Positions 1 to 12,705 are shown, counted from the stretch's first letter. The stretch is 64,000 bases of DNA from Bedellia somnulentella (GCA_963576735.1 OY755173.1:8402873-8466872); one strand, 5' to 3'. Numbers and translations are program-made. Notes: a model not told the origin generated them from the sequence alone.

Positions 1-1530
1 ATATTTAATTACTTTGTAGTTAAAACTCTATTTGTATAATATATCCGTATATATTTATTTTATTTTATTTATATATAGCATCATCAAATTTTATCACATA
101 CTTCATCATAATACGTTTATTTAAAAGAGAATATATAAATCAAACAACACAGGAATATCAATGCATCAAATTAATTTGAATTTATTGCACAAAAGCATAT
201 GAAAGTGGACTCATAAATTTACATGAACTTCTTCGAGAGTTTCTCAGAAGGTAAAGATACGAAAACAAAGTGATTCTACAAGTTATTTTGTCTGACGACA
301 TACGATATGACTCTGTAGTTTATGAGATATCTGATAAAACAGACAATTGAATATTTCGCTATGAACTCATTTTCTCTGACAAGAGATGGAATAAAAGATA
401 TTTAAATAAACGTTAGGATTGAGTTTAGCTTGTTATTAATTGTATCTACTCGTATGCTTCGAGTTATGCAGCATTTTAGTTTGGAATATACTGCATTGTT
501 ATTGTGGTTGTAATTTAAAGAAGGATTTAAGTTAATGATATTTTTGTTTGTTCACATATTGATTCGAGTGCATTGGCAAGCTACTAATACTACATTGAAA
601 AATAAAATTAACCGGAAAGAGGAACAATCATTGGAAGCAAAGCAAAACTGAAAAAGTAATTCTGATCCTACATATACATGAATTAAACCGACTTCTTATG
701 ATATGCATATAATTGTATAAAATGCACTTGTACTTGGTATTTTCTTTAATGGGATTTTTATTAGATACTGCTGCCATATTAGAACTTTAGATTCTTAAAA
801 CAATTAGCATTTTTATCAACTTGTAAGCGAGTAAGTATGGGTAAATATTAATAACTCTTACTACACTCTCCACTGAGCATCCATTCATTACCATCGTGTG
901 GTGTGTGGGTCGAAATGCATCGTCATCGCTATACAACTTTAGCAACATACTAATTGCATAATGTTGGTATAACAACTGTAAGTATGTATAGATATAATTA
1001 TAGGTTGGAATGATAGTAAGGATGAATTTCAGTGACAATGAGATTCCACATTCAGTGTGACATAGGGAAACAAAAAATTCCCCGCGGCATTAGATCGGTA
1101 ATGACACGTGTAATCCGACGCAAGCTGTCTGCTAACACCTCATGAATGTCTCATTTATCATCGCACAGTTTTTCTGATCTTTCATATTATACTCGTGCGT
1201 GACGCCTAATATGGCTTTTAGTTAGTATGGTATTTTATTTTGGACTTCAAATATGATTTTTTAGTACCAACAAACTAATAATATCAGAGTCTTAAAATAA
1301 TATACTTTACGCAACACTAGTTGCATGGTGATATATAGAATATAATGGAAAATTATGTACACAGTTTGAACCTTTTACATAATTAAGGTTATATTAATAT
1401 TTTATTGCTATGGTTACATACTTTGTAACATGGTGTTTTCTTATTCTGGACCTCTGGTTATCCCTTTTAGCAATTTATAGCCGTGACAAATTCTTACAAG
1501 TGGGTCAGTGGGATTTCACTAAAACTTATT
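1..1530. other. Non-coding AT-rich DNA, no gene seen
   Basis: No convincing ORF, repeat family member or RNA gene is seen here; the short open frames are chance ones. A slightly GC-richer patch at about 1080-1150 (CCCCGCGGCATTAG, then an ACACGTGT E-box-like site) might be regulatory, but there is nothing to support it beyond composition. Confidence 0.5.
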
Positions 1531-1571
1531 TACTAATATACTATACTAATATAATATAATATAATATACTA
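1531..1571. repeat. TAATA-type simple repeat
   Basis: A run of TACTAATATA / ATAAT units directly before the head of a SINE-A copy. It is either the AT-rich target the SINE inserted into or an expanded target duplication. Confidence 0.6.
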
Positions 1572-1941
1572 ACCGTGATAGCCCAGTGGGTAGAACACTC
1601 GGTTATCGTGCAAACGACTAGTGTTCAAATCCTGGGTCGGGCCTACACCAATTTGTCTTTTCTAAAGACATATGTGTGGTTAATTTATCATGGTTGTTAA
1701 CGGTGAGGGAAAACATCGTGAGGAAACCCACATGGCTGAGTTGTACTTAGTCATGTGACAGTGTATTCGTACAAAACAGCGATAGGCCTGCCCCCTATCA
1801 CGTGAGTACACTGTCTATGCAAAACGTGGGTACTCTGAACACCAGGTGACAAAGTCACGTGATGTTCAGAAGTATTAGTACCTCTGCCAACCCCTTCGGG
1901 GATATTCGGCGTGAACGTTTATGTTATGTTATGTTATGTTT
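1572..1941 (+). mobile_element. SINE-A, full-length copy
   Basis: A tRNA-derived SINE of about 360 bp. The head carries a Pol III A box, TAGCCCAGTGGG, and a B box, GTTCAAATCC, at tRNA-like spacing, followed by GGGTCGGGCC. The body contains GTGAGGGAAAACATCG and the imperfect hairpin GAACACCAGGTGAC / GTCACGTGATGTTC. The 3' end is CCAACCCCTTCGGGG then CGGCGTGAACG and a (TATGT)n tail. It is very close to the copies at 22803 and 62381, differing at only scattered bases, so the family was recently active. No protein is encoded; mobility would depend on a partner LINE. Confidence 0.9.
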
Positions 1942-2289
1942 ATTTAAAATTAGAACTTCAGGTAAATCTGAATGATTATTCAAGAAACCTAGCCAGATGT
2001 ATCATTATAATGGATTTATAAAAAAAAACGAGAGTGCGAAGTAAAAATAATATTTTATGAACTTAGCTTATTCTGATTCAAATGTCTTAAAAATAACCAT
2101 TATTTTATTTCCTATTTACACTCGTCTTTTACTTAAAATGTATGTTTTATTTCTTAAATAGAAATCATCTAATCTATACAATATTTTCCAAACCGTGAAT
2201 GTCTATAGCAATCTCATACATTTTAAAACGGGCAATCCACGTCACTAACAAAATGTAAATTATACCAAAGTTTTAGTATCGTCTCAGTG

Positions 2290-2460
2290 CTCCGGTCCAC
2301 CGAATTCTTTAATTATTAAGCTCTAATGACACCGCCCGTCCTTTGTCGTCGACTTTAATTTGGAAATCCGCCCTCCGTCCTAAATTAAAAATATAATGAG
2401 AGCAAAGTTGGTTGCTGTTAATTGGAAACCGATCCACGATCGTGACACCCACTGATTTGA
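2290..2460. promoter_or_regulatory. Candidate conserved non-coding block with homeodomain-type sites
   Basis: A GC-elevated patch in AT-rich surroundings, with closely spaced TAATTA, TAATT and CTAATG sites and no ORF. Composition and motif clustering are seen; regulatory function is inference. Confidence 0.25.
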
Positions 2461-2824
2461 GAAATTCGCTTTGAATTTTCAGGTGCTTAATCTCTTGCTG
2501 TTACTTGTGTTACATGTAAAAGATATTGTTTTACAATTTGGTATATATAAGCTAAACGACTTTGAACTAAATAACCCTTAACGGTTTAGAGCGCCTTTTT
2601 TGTAAGTCAAATATTTTATTTTAAAAACAAAGTTTAAGACATAGTAGGCGTTGCAAGTATTTTAAAGTTGTTCCTAACTCTTTGTTTACCTTCGTTTTAT
2701 TTTGATAATATTTACATTTCATTATTTTAAATATAATAGATTTTCGTTTTTATATATAGCTTTCGCTATCACCAAACGTTTGTAGGTGCTAGTAGGTAGT
2801 ATTTTTTATTATTTAATAAAACCA

Positions 2825-3075
2825 TACATACATACATACATATACTCACGGCTATAAATCCCTTAATGGGGTAGCCAGAGCTTTGGAATGAGAAATTCCT
2901 CAGCCACTTTCGGAATTTGATTTGGAAAAGATGATAGTAATACATGTTTTTGGTGACGGGTCTCCAACCACATCACCCAAAAATCACTTAAAATGCCCCT
3001 ATACCCTTAGTCGCCTCTTACGATTACCCACGGGTAGAAATGGGGTAGTATTATTCTGAGCCGACACTACACGGC
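2825..3075 (-). mobile_element. Family B non-autonomous retroelement, full length
   Basis: A full-length copy in antisense orientation. In the sense direction it runs from GCCGTGTAGTGTCGGCT to TAGCCGTGAGTATATG plus a (TATG)n tail. It is flanked by the target duplication AAAACCA (2818-2824 and 3076-3082). A B-box-like GGTTGGAGACC lies mid-element, one base from the tRNA B box consensus, so it may be a SINE; no clear A box is placed at tRNA spacing. Confidence 0.88.
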
Positions 3076-4731
3076 AAAACCACAAAGAACTATTTGTATT
3101 TATTATAGTTATAGTCAAATCAATTAGTGTGATGTCTATTTTGTCAATCTTTGATCATACTTACTTAAAAGTTTGTGTTTCTGTGAAACAAACGACTCAC
3201 AAATTAGTGCTGAGCTTACCTATTCGCTGTTGCAGTTGTTTTACTATTATAATTTGTTTAGTTAGTTATTTGTGTTAGTTTTCATTGTTGCTATTTATTT
3301 ATGGCACCAATAGCGAACAAAAATATTTTATATTTGTTACTTTATTTGTTTTAAATACGAGAAAGTTGCATACAAAGGCATACGACTCCAATTATTAACA
3401 ATAAATAGATCCCTCTTACTTTTAAGCGCTTATCAAAATTTCAATTTCAAATGTTGTACTAGCAACAATTGAAAATTAATAATGAAAATTAAATTTTAAA
3501 ATGAGTGATAAATATTTGATGTAATATACACTTGCCTACGTTAGTTGAGCGGTAAAGAATTTAGTTTCGAATACGGAGGTCTCGGACTTGATTACTTATT
3601 TTATTTTATTTTCTTTGGAAGATTAACAGACCAATACAAACAATATAATAATTATTATGAATACACAATGCCATTTACAAATCTTCACCTATAGAATCAC
3701 AATACATTGTGGTATATCATAAATTTAAATCTCAAATCACCTGATTGCCGAAAATAAAGATGATTCTGCGCTTTGTAGTACACACGCCATCGGTCACGGT
3801 AGTAGTCGTTATTCTGCTAACTCACTTGGCCAACATAGTGGACGATAGCCAAGTCACTCTACGCAGGGTAGGTTAGAGCCGGTTTACATAGCCCCTTATG
3901 ATTTTTGAGTATTTTTGCCTGTATTAGTATTATTTACCGATCATTATTTTTACAAAACTAAAAATATATATTATCTTTAAATGGTACCCTACAGACGTAA
4001 CACTCAGACGTAAGTAATCGTAGTCGTTTGTCGCGAGCAGGTGACGAAAACGCCGGATTACATTATCACTCGTTCCCGCTTTTTTTATTTATTCTTCAAC
4101 AGCGATTCGTCTTAATTTATTATGGAATAAGAAGGGTGACGACAAGTGCTACAAGAATGTTTACATAGAGCCTTACTTAAACCTGTCCGAATAAAACTCT
4201 GAAAGAGCTTGATTTATGTCACTACTTGGTATTGGTACATAGTGCTGATTACAAAGCTAACACTAAAGCGACATTAAAAGACGAATATAATATAACGTTT
4301 ATTTAGCAAAAATTAAACAATCCATTTTCACCCGCATTTTATTGTCTTTCTGATTAATTTGCATCAGAATTTATTTAGTTGCCTAATTTGCAGGAATAAT
4401 AGAAATAAACGGACAAGCAGACACTAAGTTGTAGACAGAATGTTTTTTAAAATATTAAATCTGAGTATTTACTCTTTTATTTATATTGACATTTAAATGA
4501 ACTGGTTAAAATAATAAGCTTCTATAGATTGTTTGAACGTATTATGTAGTCATTACAAATAATATTTGATGACAGCTGAGCATTGAAACAAGGATGTCCC
4601 TTAAGGGTCGTCCACACATGTTGAATAAAAATGGAATTGTGCAATAGATTCAGGCAACAAAACTCATCAGAAGTGACAAGTATTCATCACCTGGTATAGT
4701 CACAGGGTGTGTATGAATCATGAAATAAACA

Positions 4732-4754
4732 AACTTGGAGATTTTCTCCAAGTT
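4732..4754. repeat. Perfect short hairpin
   Basis: AACTTGGAGA and TCTCCAAGTT form 10 bp perfect arms around a 3-base loop. There is no U-tract pattern or adjacent gene that would make it a terminator. Confidence 0.6.
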
Positions 4755-5127
4755 AAAATATTTATAAGACATTTCTTATAAGTATTTCTTTCTGTCTTTA
4801 AAATTTATTTTTAAACTGGGGGCTGTTTTATAAAATTTAGTTTTTATTTTTTAAAATAAAATTGATTTTATACGTATTCTTTCGATAAGAATAGTTTTCA
4901 ATTGGCATTTTATTTTATACATTATGTTATGTTTTATAATTCTATTTAATTTATTTTTTATTATAATATCTCCAAGAACATATTTATTGTAAAAGCCCAC
5001 ACTTTTAATAACTTCCGCCATTACAAAACACACTGTGTAGTGCACGACAATATTTTGCCCACCTTTGGGGCTCTCCACATTATGCATAACTGATAACCCC
5101 ACATTTCGTATGCATGCGATCCTTAGT

Positions 5128-5143
5128 GGCGGCGGCGGCGGCG
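5128..5143. repeat. (GGC)n trinucleotide tract
   Basis: About five GGC units in a local GC-rich patch. It is not inside a credible coding frame. Confidence 0.7.
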
Positions 5144-6639
5144 CGGGGTTGCCACATCTCTTCGTAATGACATCTTTACCCGGGAGGATTCCTCGGATAG
5201 TTTTGTCCTTTTTCTTACCATTGTCATGTTATTTACGTTGTTTTAAATTTTATATATTTGCTCATTGATATCACCTATTTTAGTTCAGTAAAAAGGGATC
5301 AAATAAGTAGTACTCACTCATATTCTGAACAAAAGTGCTATCGAGAATGTTTTTTTTATCATATCCGTTAGAATTACACTAACCTAACCCCGCAGATGTA
5401 CAACACAACTTAGGTCATTAGGGCTTCTTTTAAGTGATTGTTGGATGCTATATTAGATTCCTATCACCAAATATATTAATTACTTCCTTTTCCAAACTCA
5501 GCTTCCAAAATTCTTTCTTCAAAAAGGAAGATTCCTTACTCGTCTTTCATCTCTCAAAAAAGTCAAACATTTCGAAAAAGTTAGAGTTGTAATTTGTAAG
5601 ACAAACACACACGACAATAACAAACGAAATGTTGCATCTATCTATTTCCACTGCTATACAAGTTTTTGCAAACTAACAAGGGGACTTGAATAGCTCATAA
5701 CTAAGAGCCATTAATTAATGTATTACTAAAAGTTACTTTATTATATTTTGTAAACTGTGTCAACATTTTTTCACTGATAACTTATATGAAATTTACATTT
5801 ACACCATGATGCAATTCCGAAAATATGTGTGTATCTTATTTTATTATCAATCTCATATAAAACCTAGCATAAAATATTGGTTAGGTTCCTTTGTTTTGTT
5901 CCGGACATTCAATCTGGGATGTCAGAACTGGGTCCCAACAAATATATATCAAAACCTGTGAGGAATACGTAAAAGGACACTAAACATGTACAGACGGACA
6001 AGACTTTGATGGATTATTGCGAGTGACCGCCGCCCGCAGCCTCCCCGCCTCTATTTCCTATCAGAGTAAGAAATTACCATATGTGGCTCCTGGACAATAG
6101 GAGAATGTCAGTTAAATGTGGATAAGATATTTTTAGAATTAATTTTATTATTTACTTGCACGTTATTTTAATGTTATTTTATTTGTTTATCTATATGTTA
6201 GTTGTTTAAAAATCATAAAGCACGATATACATACCTATGCGTAAAAATTTTATTAAGTTAAAATCACTGCATTTCTCACCAACTACGGCGCATGAAGTTT
6301 CTAAGGATATGAAAGTCTTTATTATACTTATAAATTCAATGGCCAAAATCGTGTAAAGAGCTATATTGAAACAAAAAAGAAGGAGAAAATAATTATTAAT
6401 TTGTGATGAGTATTGTTTGTATTTTAAATCATTTTATAGAATTTTCTGCTAGCTACATAAAAATAAAAGAATCACTTAGCCGTTGATTAAAGTTAAATAA
6501 TTGGAAATTGGTTTTTCATTAAAATACTTTCAATCCTTAATTGTTAGCTTAAATGCTAAGGCATTTGCATTTAAGTCGGTACATTTTATCTGTAATAAAA
6601 AACAAAATATTTACAAATAAAATCGTATCCATACTAAAT

Positions 6640-6790
6640 AATCCGAGTGCTGGCAAGGCGTCGGAGCTGGACCCTTCAAAAAGTTTGATAATAACAAAAC
6701 GGGGTCCGCGCTGTAATGTGACAGCCAATGCGTCGCCCGCGCATACCGGTCCGCCGAGAATTACAATATCAGTCTTTGGTGTATGTTCAG
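6640..6790. promoter_or_regulatory. Candidate conserved non-coding block
   Basis: A GC-rich island (GGGGTCCGCGCTG, GCGTCGCCCGCG, CCGGTCCGCCGAG) in a very AT-rich neighbourhood. A short open frame crosses it but shows no family resemblance. Regulatory nature is inferred from composition only. Confidence 0.22.
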
Positions 6791-6898
6791 AAACGTTGTC
6801 TTAGGTAAAATGGAAAAATATATTATTTTGAAATCATTTTGTAACTTCTATGAATATGTGATAATAAGGCAACAAATAGTTGTAATAGTGCAAAATTC

Positions 6899-6938
6899 GT
6901 GGCGCCCTATGCTTAGCTGTGGCGCTCTATGCTTCTTG
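6899..6938. repeat. Two-unit tandem duplication
   Basis: GTGGCGCCCTATGCTTAGCT is followed by a near-identical second unit GTGGCGCTCTATGCTTCTTG, 20 bp each, with a few substitutions. Confidence 0.7.
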
Positions 6939-6977
6939 AGTTGAGTTCTTTTTATTTTATAGGTTGTTTTATTATAA

Positions 6978-7020
6978 GCTGCTGTGTAATGCTGGCTTAA
7001 AATAGCACTACCCCATCTTC
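6978..7020 (+). mobile_element. Family B 5' end fragment
   Basis: GCTGTGTAATGCTGGCTTA followed by AATAGCACTACCCCATCTTC matches the sense start of family B with a few changes. Homology stops after about 45 bp, leaving an old fragment without the tail. Confidence 0.65.
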
Positions 7021-7189
7021 TCAAAACTATTAGAATGAAATAATTAACATCTTAACTATCTCAATCCAAAAATCTCAGTTATGTGTATAACTTAAAACCT
7101 TTGTTTAGGCAGTGCAACAAACTAAATAATTTATTATAATCAAGTTTAAGAATACCTCAGTATGTAATAAACGGGGTATAGTGGGTCGG

Positions 7190-7330
7190 TGTAAAATAAA
7201 TCTGAGTGTAAGGTGCCCCGGGGACAGATCAGGGCGTCACAGAAGATGACCGTGCCGTTCAGTGTCGTATTTCGGGGTGCAGTTGCACGAGCGGTTTTGG
7301 TGCGCGGTTTATAAACGCGTGGCGTCTTTC
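7190..7330. promoter_or_regulatory. Candidate conserved non-coding block or small exon
   Basis: A GC-rich patch in AT-rich DNA with GTGCCCCGGGGACAG and GCGCGGTTTATAAACGCG, the latter a near-palindrome. A 23-codon open frame begins at an ATG within it, too short to call. No splice-site pair could be fixed by eye. Confidence 0.22.
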
Positions 7331-7604
7331 ATAGTATTTGTCGAGACAAAAAAGATTGTGTTTGAACAAATAAGATTTCCTTTATATTAATAATAATGTA
7401 TACGGATATACTTTTTATCATGAGTTTAATTAATTCACGATTATGAAATAACAATCGTTCAACAAGCGTAATAGTCTTAATACTTAACTTTCTAAACATA
7501 ATTTTGGTCGAAATTTAGAAACAATCACTAATATACTATTTCCTTACGCTCAATTACTGATAGCCTTGATATTTAACTGCGAAAACCAAGGCTAATAGTA
7601 CAGG

Positions 7605-7855
7605 GGACGTGAGTTCTGAGCCTGAGTCGAGCCTACAGTGATGTGTTTTTTCGAAAGTTTGATTGTTAACGTTAATGGAAAACATTTGAGGTAACCCAAA
7701 TAGCTGAGTTATGTCTCGACATGTGACAGTGTCAAAAGTTGGGGAAAGTTTGAAGGCACTATTCATGCAAAACGCAGGTACTCTAAACAACAGGTGACCA
7801 ATAAACACGTGATGTTCAAATATTAGTAACAAGCCACGCCTTCGGGGATTTTTTA
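7605..7855 (+). mobile_element. SINE-A, diverged 5'-truncated copy
   Basis: It starts within the end of the tRNA-like head (GAGTCGAGCCTACA) and runs to CCTTCGGGGATTTTTTAGG. Landmarks of the body are present: GGAAAACATTTGAGG, ATGTGACAGTG, GCAAAACGCAGGTACTC and the CAGGTGACC / CACGTGATGTTC hairpin. Many substitutions and indels mark it as an old copy. Confidence 0.8.
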
Positions 7856-7859
7856 GGCT

Positions 7860-10588
7860 AGCAGAAAGTCAGACACAGAAAGCACAAATCTTTTCACTTC
7901 AAGAGCTGTTTAAAACGCCCGTTTGCCAGATGATTATTAATGAAACAAGCAAATGACGACTAACCCTCAACGACTTTGTGAGAAAGGGTTAATTTCGTTT
8001 GCATTTTAATTTCGTGCAGGAAAAATTACGCCATTGAGATTTGTTAACAGAGTAATTATTCTAAGAAAGATTTTTTCTTTACACTTCCTCTATCTTCGTT
8101 GTTTTTTTGTAACAAATATAAATGAAAAGGTTTATTTTTAAAATTATGCAGCATTGCAGGCATTACTCATATAATACTAACTTGATTTTCCTGTTGGCTG
8201 GTGTACTTTTATCTTGTGGGGGTTAAATTACATTCAAAACAATTCTTAAATATCAATAGATATTATTACTTATCATGGATCATGGATGCCACATATGGAA
8301 GGTTACCCACATCTTATAAAATTACTATAATTACTGAGTTATGTTTAATTATAACAGTTTCTTAACAAACAAGTAAAAGAAATATCTTCAATCACTTCAA
8401 TGCATTATCCGAAATATAATAGCATCAGATGGCTAAATGCAACGTGTTATTTAGCAGTGTTTGTTCCTTTAGCGCCCCGTGATCTTTAATATCTCTGGTA
8501 TAATAATGAAATATAATATGTTTATTAAAATAACAAAGACTCGCATAAGTGTTAGTAAAAGAATTAAAAACTATGTTAGGAACAACATGACTTAACTAAA
8601 CTAACAAGACAGATAATATATTTACAAAGCCCTATATTTTTTTAAACATGGTATAGTGTATGGTGTTATATGGTATAGTGTTAATGTTTTTAAAATTTTT
8701 GCTCATCAATTTAATGTAAAACAAACAAGCGATTTCCTTCAGCACCATAGAAACTATTATAGACATTGCCAAAGCGTCTACAAAAGACCCTTCAATATTT
8801 CCGATTGTCTTTACTATGATTTATTTTCAATAGCCGAAGTTCCATATCCTCGAAAACACAATAAAAATATTAAAACGGCTCAATAAAGTGGCAATAACAA
8901 TAACAGTTAATATTAATTGTTATTCTTCGACCCTTCCGTGAGCCCTCGCGACTATCGGCGATTTGCTTTATTTTCCTTTCTATCTCTCCCCTGGGCATAA
9001 CTATGATATATTTATTATTGCTAAGGCGATTCAAAGACACTCGAGAGATGTTATGTTGTCTCTTAGATCGATTATGGAAAACTAATCATTGTAGTTTCCC
9101 TGTTCCACGCATGTTTTCATTAGCTCTCTGCAAAACAAATATGAGGAGAATATTGTATTATTATTTTACGGTATTTTTAATAGAGGACAGCCGCGCAAGT
9201 CATTTGAAGAACAGTTTGAATACGTGGGCGGAAAAGGCTGTGGATGTGTATGGAAAAGGTCAGAGTCGAGAATGGGAAAATAACTGATTAAATAAATAAC
9301 TGTAACTTGGTTTTTTTGAATACATAATACACAATATGTTAGGGGAGCAAAAAAGTTTTGTTAGAACCGTGCAAAGTGGCGATGAAGAACCTGTGTCTAC
9401 CCATATGCCAATAAAGGCTTGAGTATATTAAAAATACATTAAGATGAATGATAACCGGTCACATCAAGGTCTTACCGAGACTATCTCTGCTTCCCCAACG
9501 GGACGTAATAAAGTGACTATAATTACGAAAACAATAGAAAAACTCAAATAAGAAATCGTTACTTTAAGAAAATTCAATATGCTTTAAGGCTGTTGTGGTT
9601 AATTTTCCTATATTTTTTGAAAAGTGTTTCTTATCTTTTAAAAAAGATAATGAAATTTTAGGTGTAAACGATGTAACGGTATATTTCTTTTTACACCGTC
9701 TACGCTTTTCATTAATGAAAAGTAACAAAATGAAAAAGAACACATCCTTCATTAATACTGCCCATTTGTAAAGTGAAATCGCATGAAGTGAATGCTTGAT
9801 AAAAACAAACAACGGAACTCGACGTGCTTTTGAATACGTTCAAATACATTCTGACGACAAAACTGTGTTCTAATCACGAAATGTCAAAAATGGATATTGG
9901 AAATTGAATTCGCAAGCCGACTTTCTTTTTTTTCATGCAAAGGGCGAGGGAACGTCCAAATGGGCAGATCAACTCAATAAGGGTACACGCGACGTGTTTA
10001 CCCGGAACCCGCAAACTGTGCGGGAGTTTTTAACATTTTTGCAAACGTTATTTGCCCGGTGTCGTAAAGGCATTGTATCCATCGGACAATAGGGCGAGGG
10101 TATATTCGATCTTTTTGCATATTTTTGTTCGTCTTTTCCGACTGCACTGATTGCGCTTTCGTTTGTTCCAGGTAAGGGCGTGTTCGATTTTTGAAAAGCG
10201 ATACGTTGGTTGTCAAACTCGGCCTTGTTTTTTTGTGTGCCAGTATGCGATTGGGGTGAGTAGCGTGGCTTAACTAACTTTTCATTTGGTCCTGTTTTCA
10301 AATGAAATGCAGGATGCTTTTTTTACTTTCACAAATCTATAGTATTACATCGAAACAATGTAAGATAGACAATAATTAACTTGAATGTATGACTGACACG
10401 ATACTATCCCATTTGCTCTTGTCGGTTGTTACAAAGTGTCTGTAGAGTCCTAAAGAAGGTTACAGTTCAGTTTAGTCCATTCAGTTTTCTTGACTTAACA
10501 GATATAAATGACCCATTTTTTTAAAAATACAAATACCTATGATATTGTATATTATACATCCACATTCATGATAATTCTTATAATGTGT
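7860..10588. other. Non-coding stretch, no gene seen
   Basis: Short ORFs on both strands (up to 94 codons near 9003 and 110 near 9969) show no domain-like sequence. A slightly GC-richer segment lies at about 9900-10300 where frames on both strands stay open by chance. No repeat family was recognised. Confidence 0.5.
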
Positions 10589-10640
10589 ATTCTGTCGGCT
10601 TAAAATACAATTATCCTATTTACACTTGTGGGTGACGTTA
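10589..10640 (+). mobile_element. Family B 5' fragment, old
   Basis: TCTGTCGGCTTAAAATA, then CACTTGTGGGTGACGTT, resembles the first part of family B in the sense direction. It is short and diverged. Confidence 0.4.
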
Positions 10641-10798
10641 GAGACAAGTAAGAGTTTTTTGGCTTTTCTATTTGTTTGTTGGAAGATGTATGCCGAAACT
10701 CATCGTCCGTCTATTTCTCACTAAACATTTAAAAACAACTGAGGATTTGCTGATTCCTACCTTTACCCTCTTTCGTAATTTATAACCGAGAGCCAGAA

Positions 10799-10814
10799 AA
10801 TATATATATATAAA
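10799..10814. repeat. (TA)n dinucleotide tract
   Basis: A short TATATATATA run; no associated gene is seen. Confidence 0.6.
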
Positions 10815-11204
10815 CACTATATATAGTACATAAAATCGAGAATATAAAGTTGTGTTAACAAGTTTAAAGCTGGTTTAATCAAAGGGTAAGTGGAAAGTAG
10901 AAGGTGCAGGTAATAGCGAACACTATAAGCGGGAGCGACCGCAGGAGATTGTAACGTGTTTATGCAAATACGCGGCTGAATATCAGGCGAGAAACTGTTT
11001 TGGCGCACTCGGGTGTTGCTAACTAATATCATTACATTTTGTACTATCAACGTATCTTCACGGTTGTATTTCTGAGGTGGGATAGTCGGAGATTCAAAAG
11101 TGTGTTTGTGTAACACGTTTGGCAATTTGATCTGGCGGACGGTAAGTGATTTGAAAATTATCTTTTTTCAACAGATATTTGCATTAATTAAAAAATATCT
11201 ACCA

Positions 11205-11303
11205 ACCGTGATAGCTCAGTGGGTAGCACACCGCTTATCGTGCAGATGATGAGGGTTCAAATTCCAGGTCAGGCCTAAAAAAAAATGTCTTTTTTAAAGA
11301 TAT
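11205..11303 (+). mobile_element. SINE-A head, split by a family B insertion
   Basis: The tRNA-like head (ACCGTGATAGCTCAGTGGGT, then GGGTTCAAATTCCAGGTC) continues as far as TCTTTTTTAAAGATAT. The body resumes at 11552 beyond the family B insertion. The A box TAGCTCAGTGGG is intact. Confidence 0.85.
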
Positions 11304-11551
11304 ACATACATACATATACTCACGGCTATATTTCCCTAGAAGGGGTAACCAGAGCTAAGGAATTATAAATTCCTCAGCCACTTTTGGAAGTTCGGTGGGG
11401 AAAAGATGGTAAAAATAAAGGTTTTTGGTGATGGGTCTCCAACCGCATCGCCCAAAAATTCCAATAAAAAGCCCCAATACCCTTAGTCGCCTCTTACGAC
11501 GCCCGTGAGTAGAAAGGGGTAGCGATATTCTAAGCCGGCACTACACGGCAC
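11304..11551 (-). mobile_element. Family B, full length, nested in SINE-A
   Basis: Antisense orientation, from the (TACA)n complement of the tail to CACTACACGGCA. It interrupts SINE-A at AAGATAT, which is present on both sides (11297-11303 and 11552-11558) as a target duplication. This dates family B activity after this SINE-A insertion. Confidence 0.88.
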
Positions 11552-11732
11552 AAGATATATTTGTGATAATTTATCATGGTTTTTAACGGTGAGGGAAAAC
11601 ATCATGAGTAAACGCACATGGCTGAGTTGTACTTAGTCATGTGACAGTGTATTCGTAAAAATCGGCGATAGGCCTGCCCCTTATCACGAAAGTACATTGT
11701 CCAAGCAAAACTTCAAGGATGTACGGCGTGAA
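11552..11732 (+). mobile_element. SINE-A body and 3' end, second half of split copy
   Basis: It resumes at TAATTTATCATGG, with GTGAGGGAAAACATCATGAG and GGCGATAGGCCTGCCCC, and finishes in a shortened GTACGGCGTGAAA. The hairpin segment before the 3' end has been deleted. Confidence 0.82.
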
Positions 11733-12319
11733 ATAATCCAAAAAATAATAACTGTTACTTGGAGTACAACGAATAATCTACGTAATCTTCTTATACTCGT
11801 AAATAAACGCCGAATATTGTATGTTCGTTTCGTTTGATTCTTGCTTCACAATGTAGATGGCGTAACTAGTATTGGAAAATCAAGCCAGAGGGAATTTATT
11901 ATTCAGGATTCAATAATATTATCATCCATCCATAGTTTTTATAATTATCGTTCTAGTGTTGTTCAAACAATTTTTATGATGCAGGTTATTTGACTAGGGT
12001 TTTTTTAAGTGATGCAGTACGGTTATTTTTTGTCTATGTCTATGAGGCTAACAAGGCATTATATTATACAGAGGCTGTTTTTTTGGTTTGTAGCCGTTTT
12101 ATTGATAAGTGCAACTTATACGTGTTTTAGCAAAATTTTCAATGTCCCAAGGGAGTCGCTACCGGCCAAATCTGTAAAAGGTATCAAGTATATATACATC
12201 AAACTTCAGGATTAACTAGAGGGACAAGCAAAGTTGTCTTTGAGTCAATTTGCGATAATACCGACACTGAATAATTTACCATTCAGACGTCTCACACAAG
12301 CCGTTTTAACTACTTTGGT

Positions 12320-12385
12320 AGATTAGTAGAAAACACGGACGATGGCATCAAATCCTGAACTCAACCTACACCTTAGAACATATAC
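12320..12385 (+). mobile_element. SINE-A head remnant
   Basis: The B-box-containing stretch ATCAAATCCTGAACTCAACC followed by TACACCTTA resembles the SINE-A head. The body at 12740 lies beyond a family B copy, so this looks like a second, older nested pair. Confidence 0.45.
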
Positions 12386-12462
12386 CTTGGCTGAGAGAAA
12401 ATTGAGAGAGTTTATTGGTGAAACTCAAATAAAGTTTTGTAATAAATATAATAATATACGTA

Positions 12463-12705
12463 GGTACATACATATACTCACGGCTATAAATTTCTAGTAG
12501 GGGTAGCCAGTGCTAAGGAATAAGAAATTATTCAGCCACTTTTAGAAGTCAAGTGGAGAAAAGAGGGTAAAATAAAGGTTATTGGTAATGGGCAAAACAC
12601 ATCACCCAAAAATCCATTAAAATGCCCCAATACCCTTTGTCGCCCCTTACGTACACCCACGGGAAAAAACGGGGTAGTGCTATTCTGAGGCGACACTACA
12701 CCGCC
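12463..12705 (-). mobile_element. Family B, full length
   Basis: Antisense orientation from TACATACATATACTCACGG to CGACACTACACCGCC. All internal landmarks (GGGGTAGCCAG, TTCAGCCACTTTT, CATCACCCAAAAATCC) are present. It sits between a SINE-A head remnant and a SINE-A body. No clean target duplication is visible. Confidence 0.85.

Larger units (their letters stand above)
3083..6977. other. Non-coding stretch, no gene seen
   Basis: Apart from the 4732 hairpin, a (GGC)5 tract near 5128-5142 and a GC-richer patch at 6640-6790, nothing recognisable is seen. ORFs of up to 83 codons here lack domain-like sequence and are taken as chance. Confidence 0.5.

Noticed and set aside
1921..1941. CRISPR-like or satellite array in the ATGTT repeats
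   Set aside because: These are short SINE tails; no spacer-repeat structure exists and the sequence is eukaryotic.
3537..3595. tRNA-like TAGTTGAGCGGTAAAG followed by GGTCTCGGACTTGATT
   Set aside because: The A box is plausible but the B box is weak and no stems pair. It may be a decayed SINE head but is not supported well enough to list.
9969..10301. 110-codon minus-strand frame overlapping other frames
   Set aside because: Frames stay open on both strands in a mildly GC-rich patch; no family resemblance or splice context.
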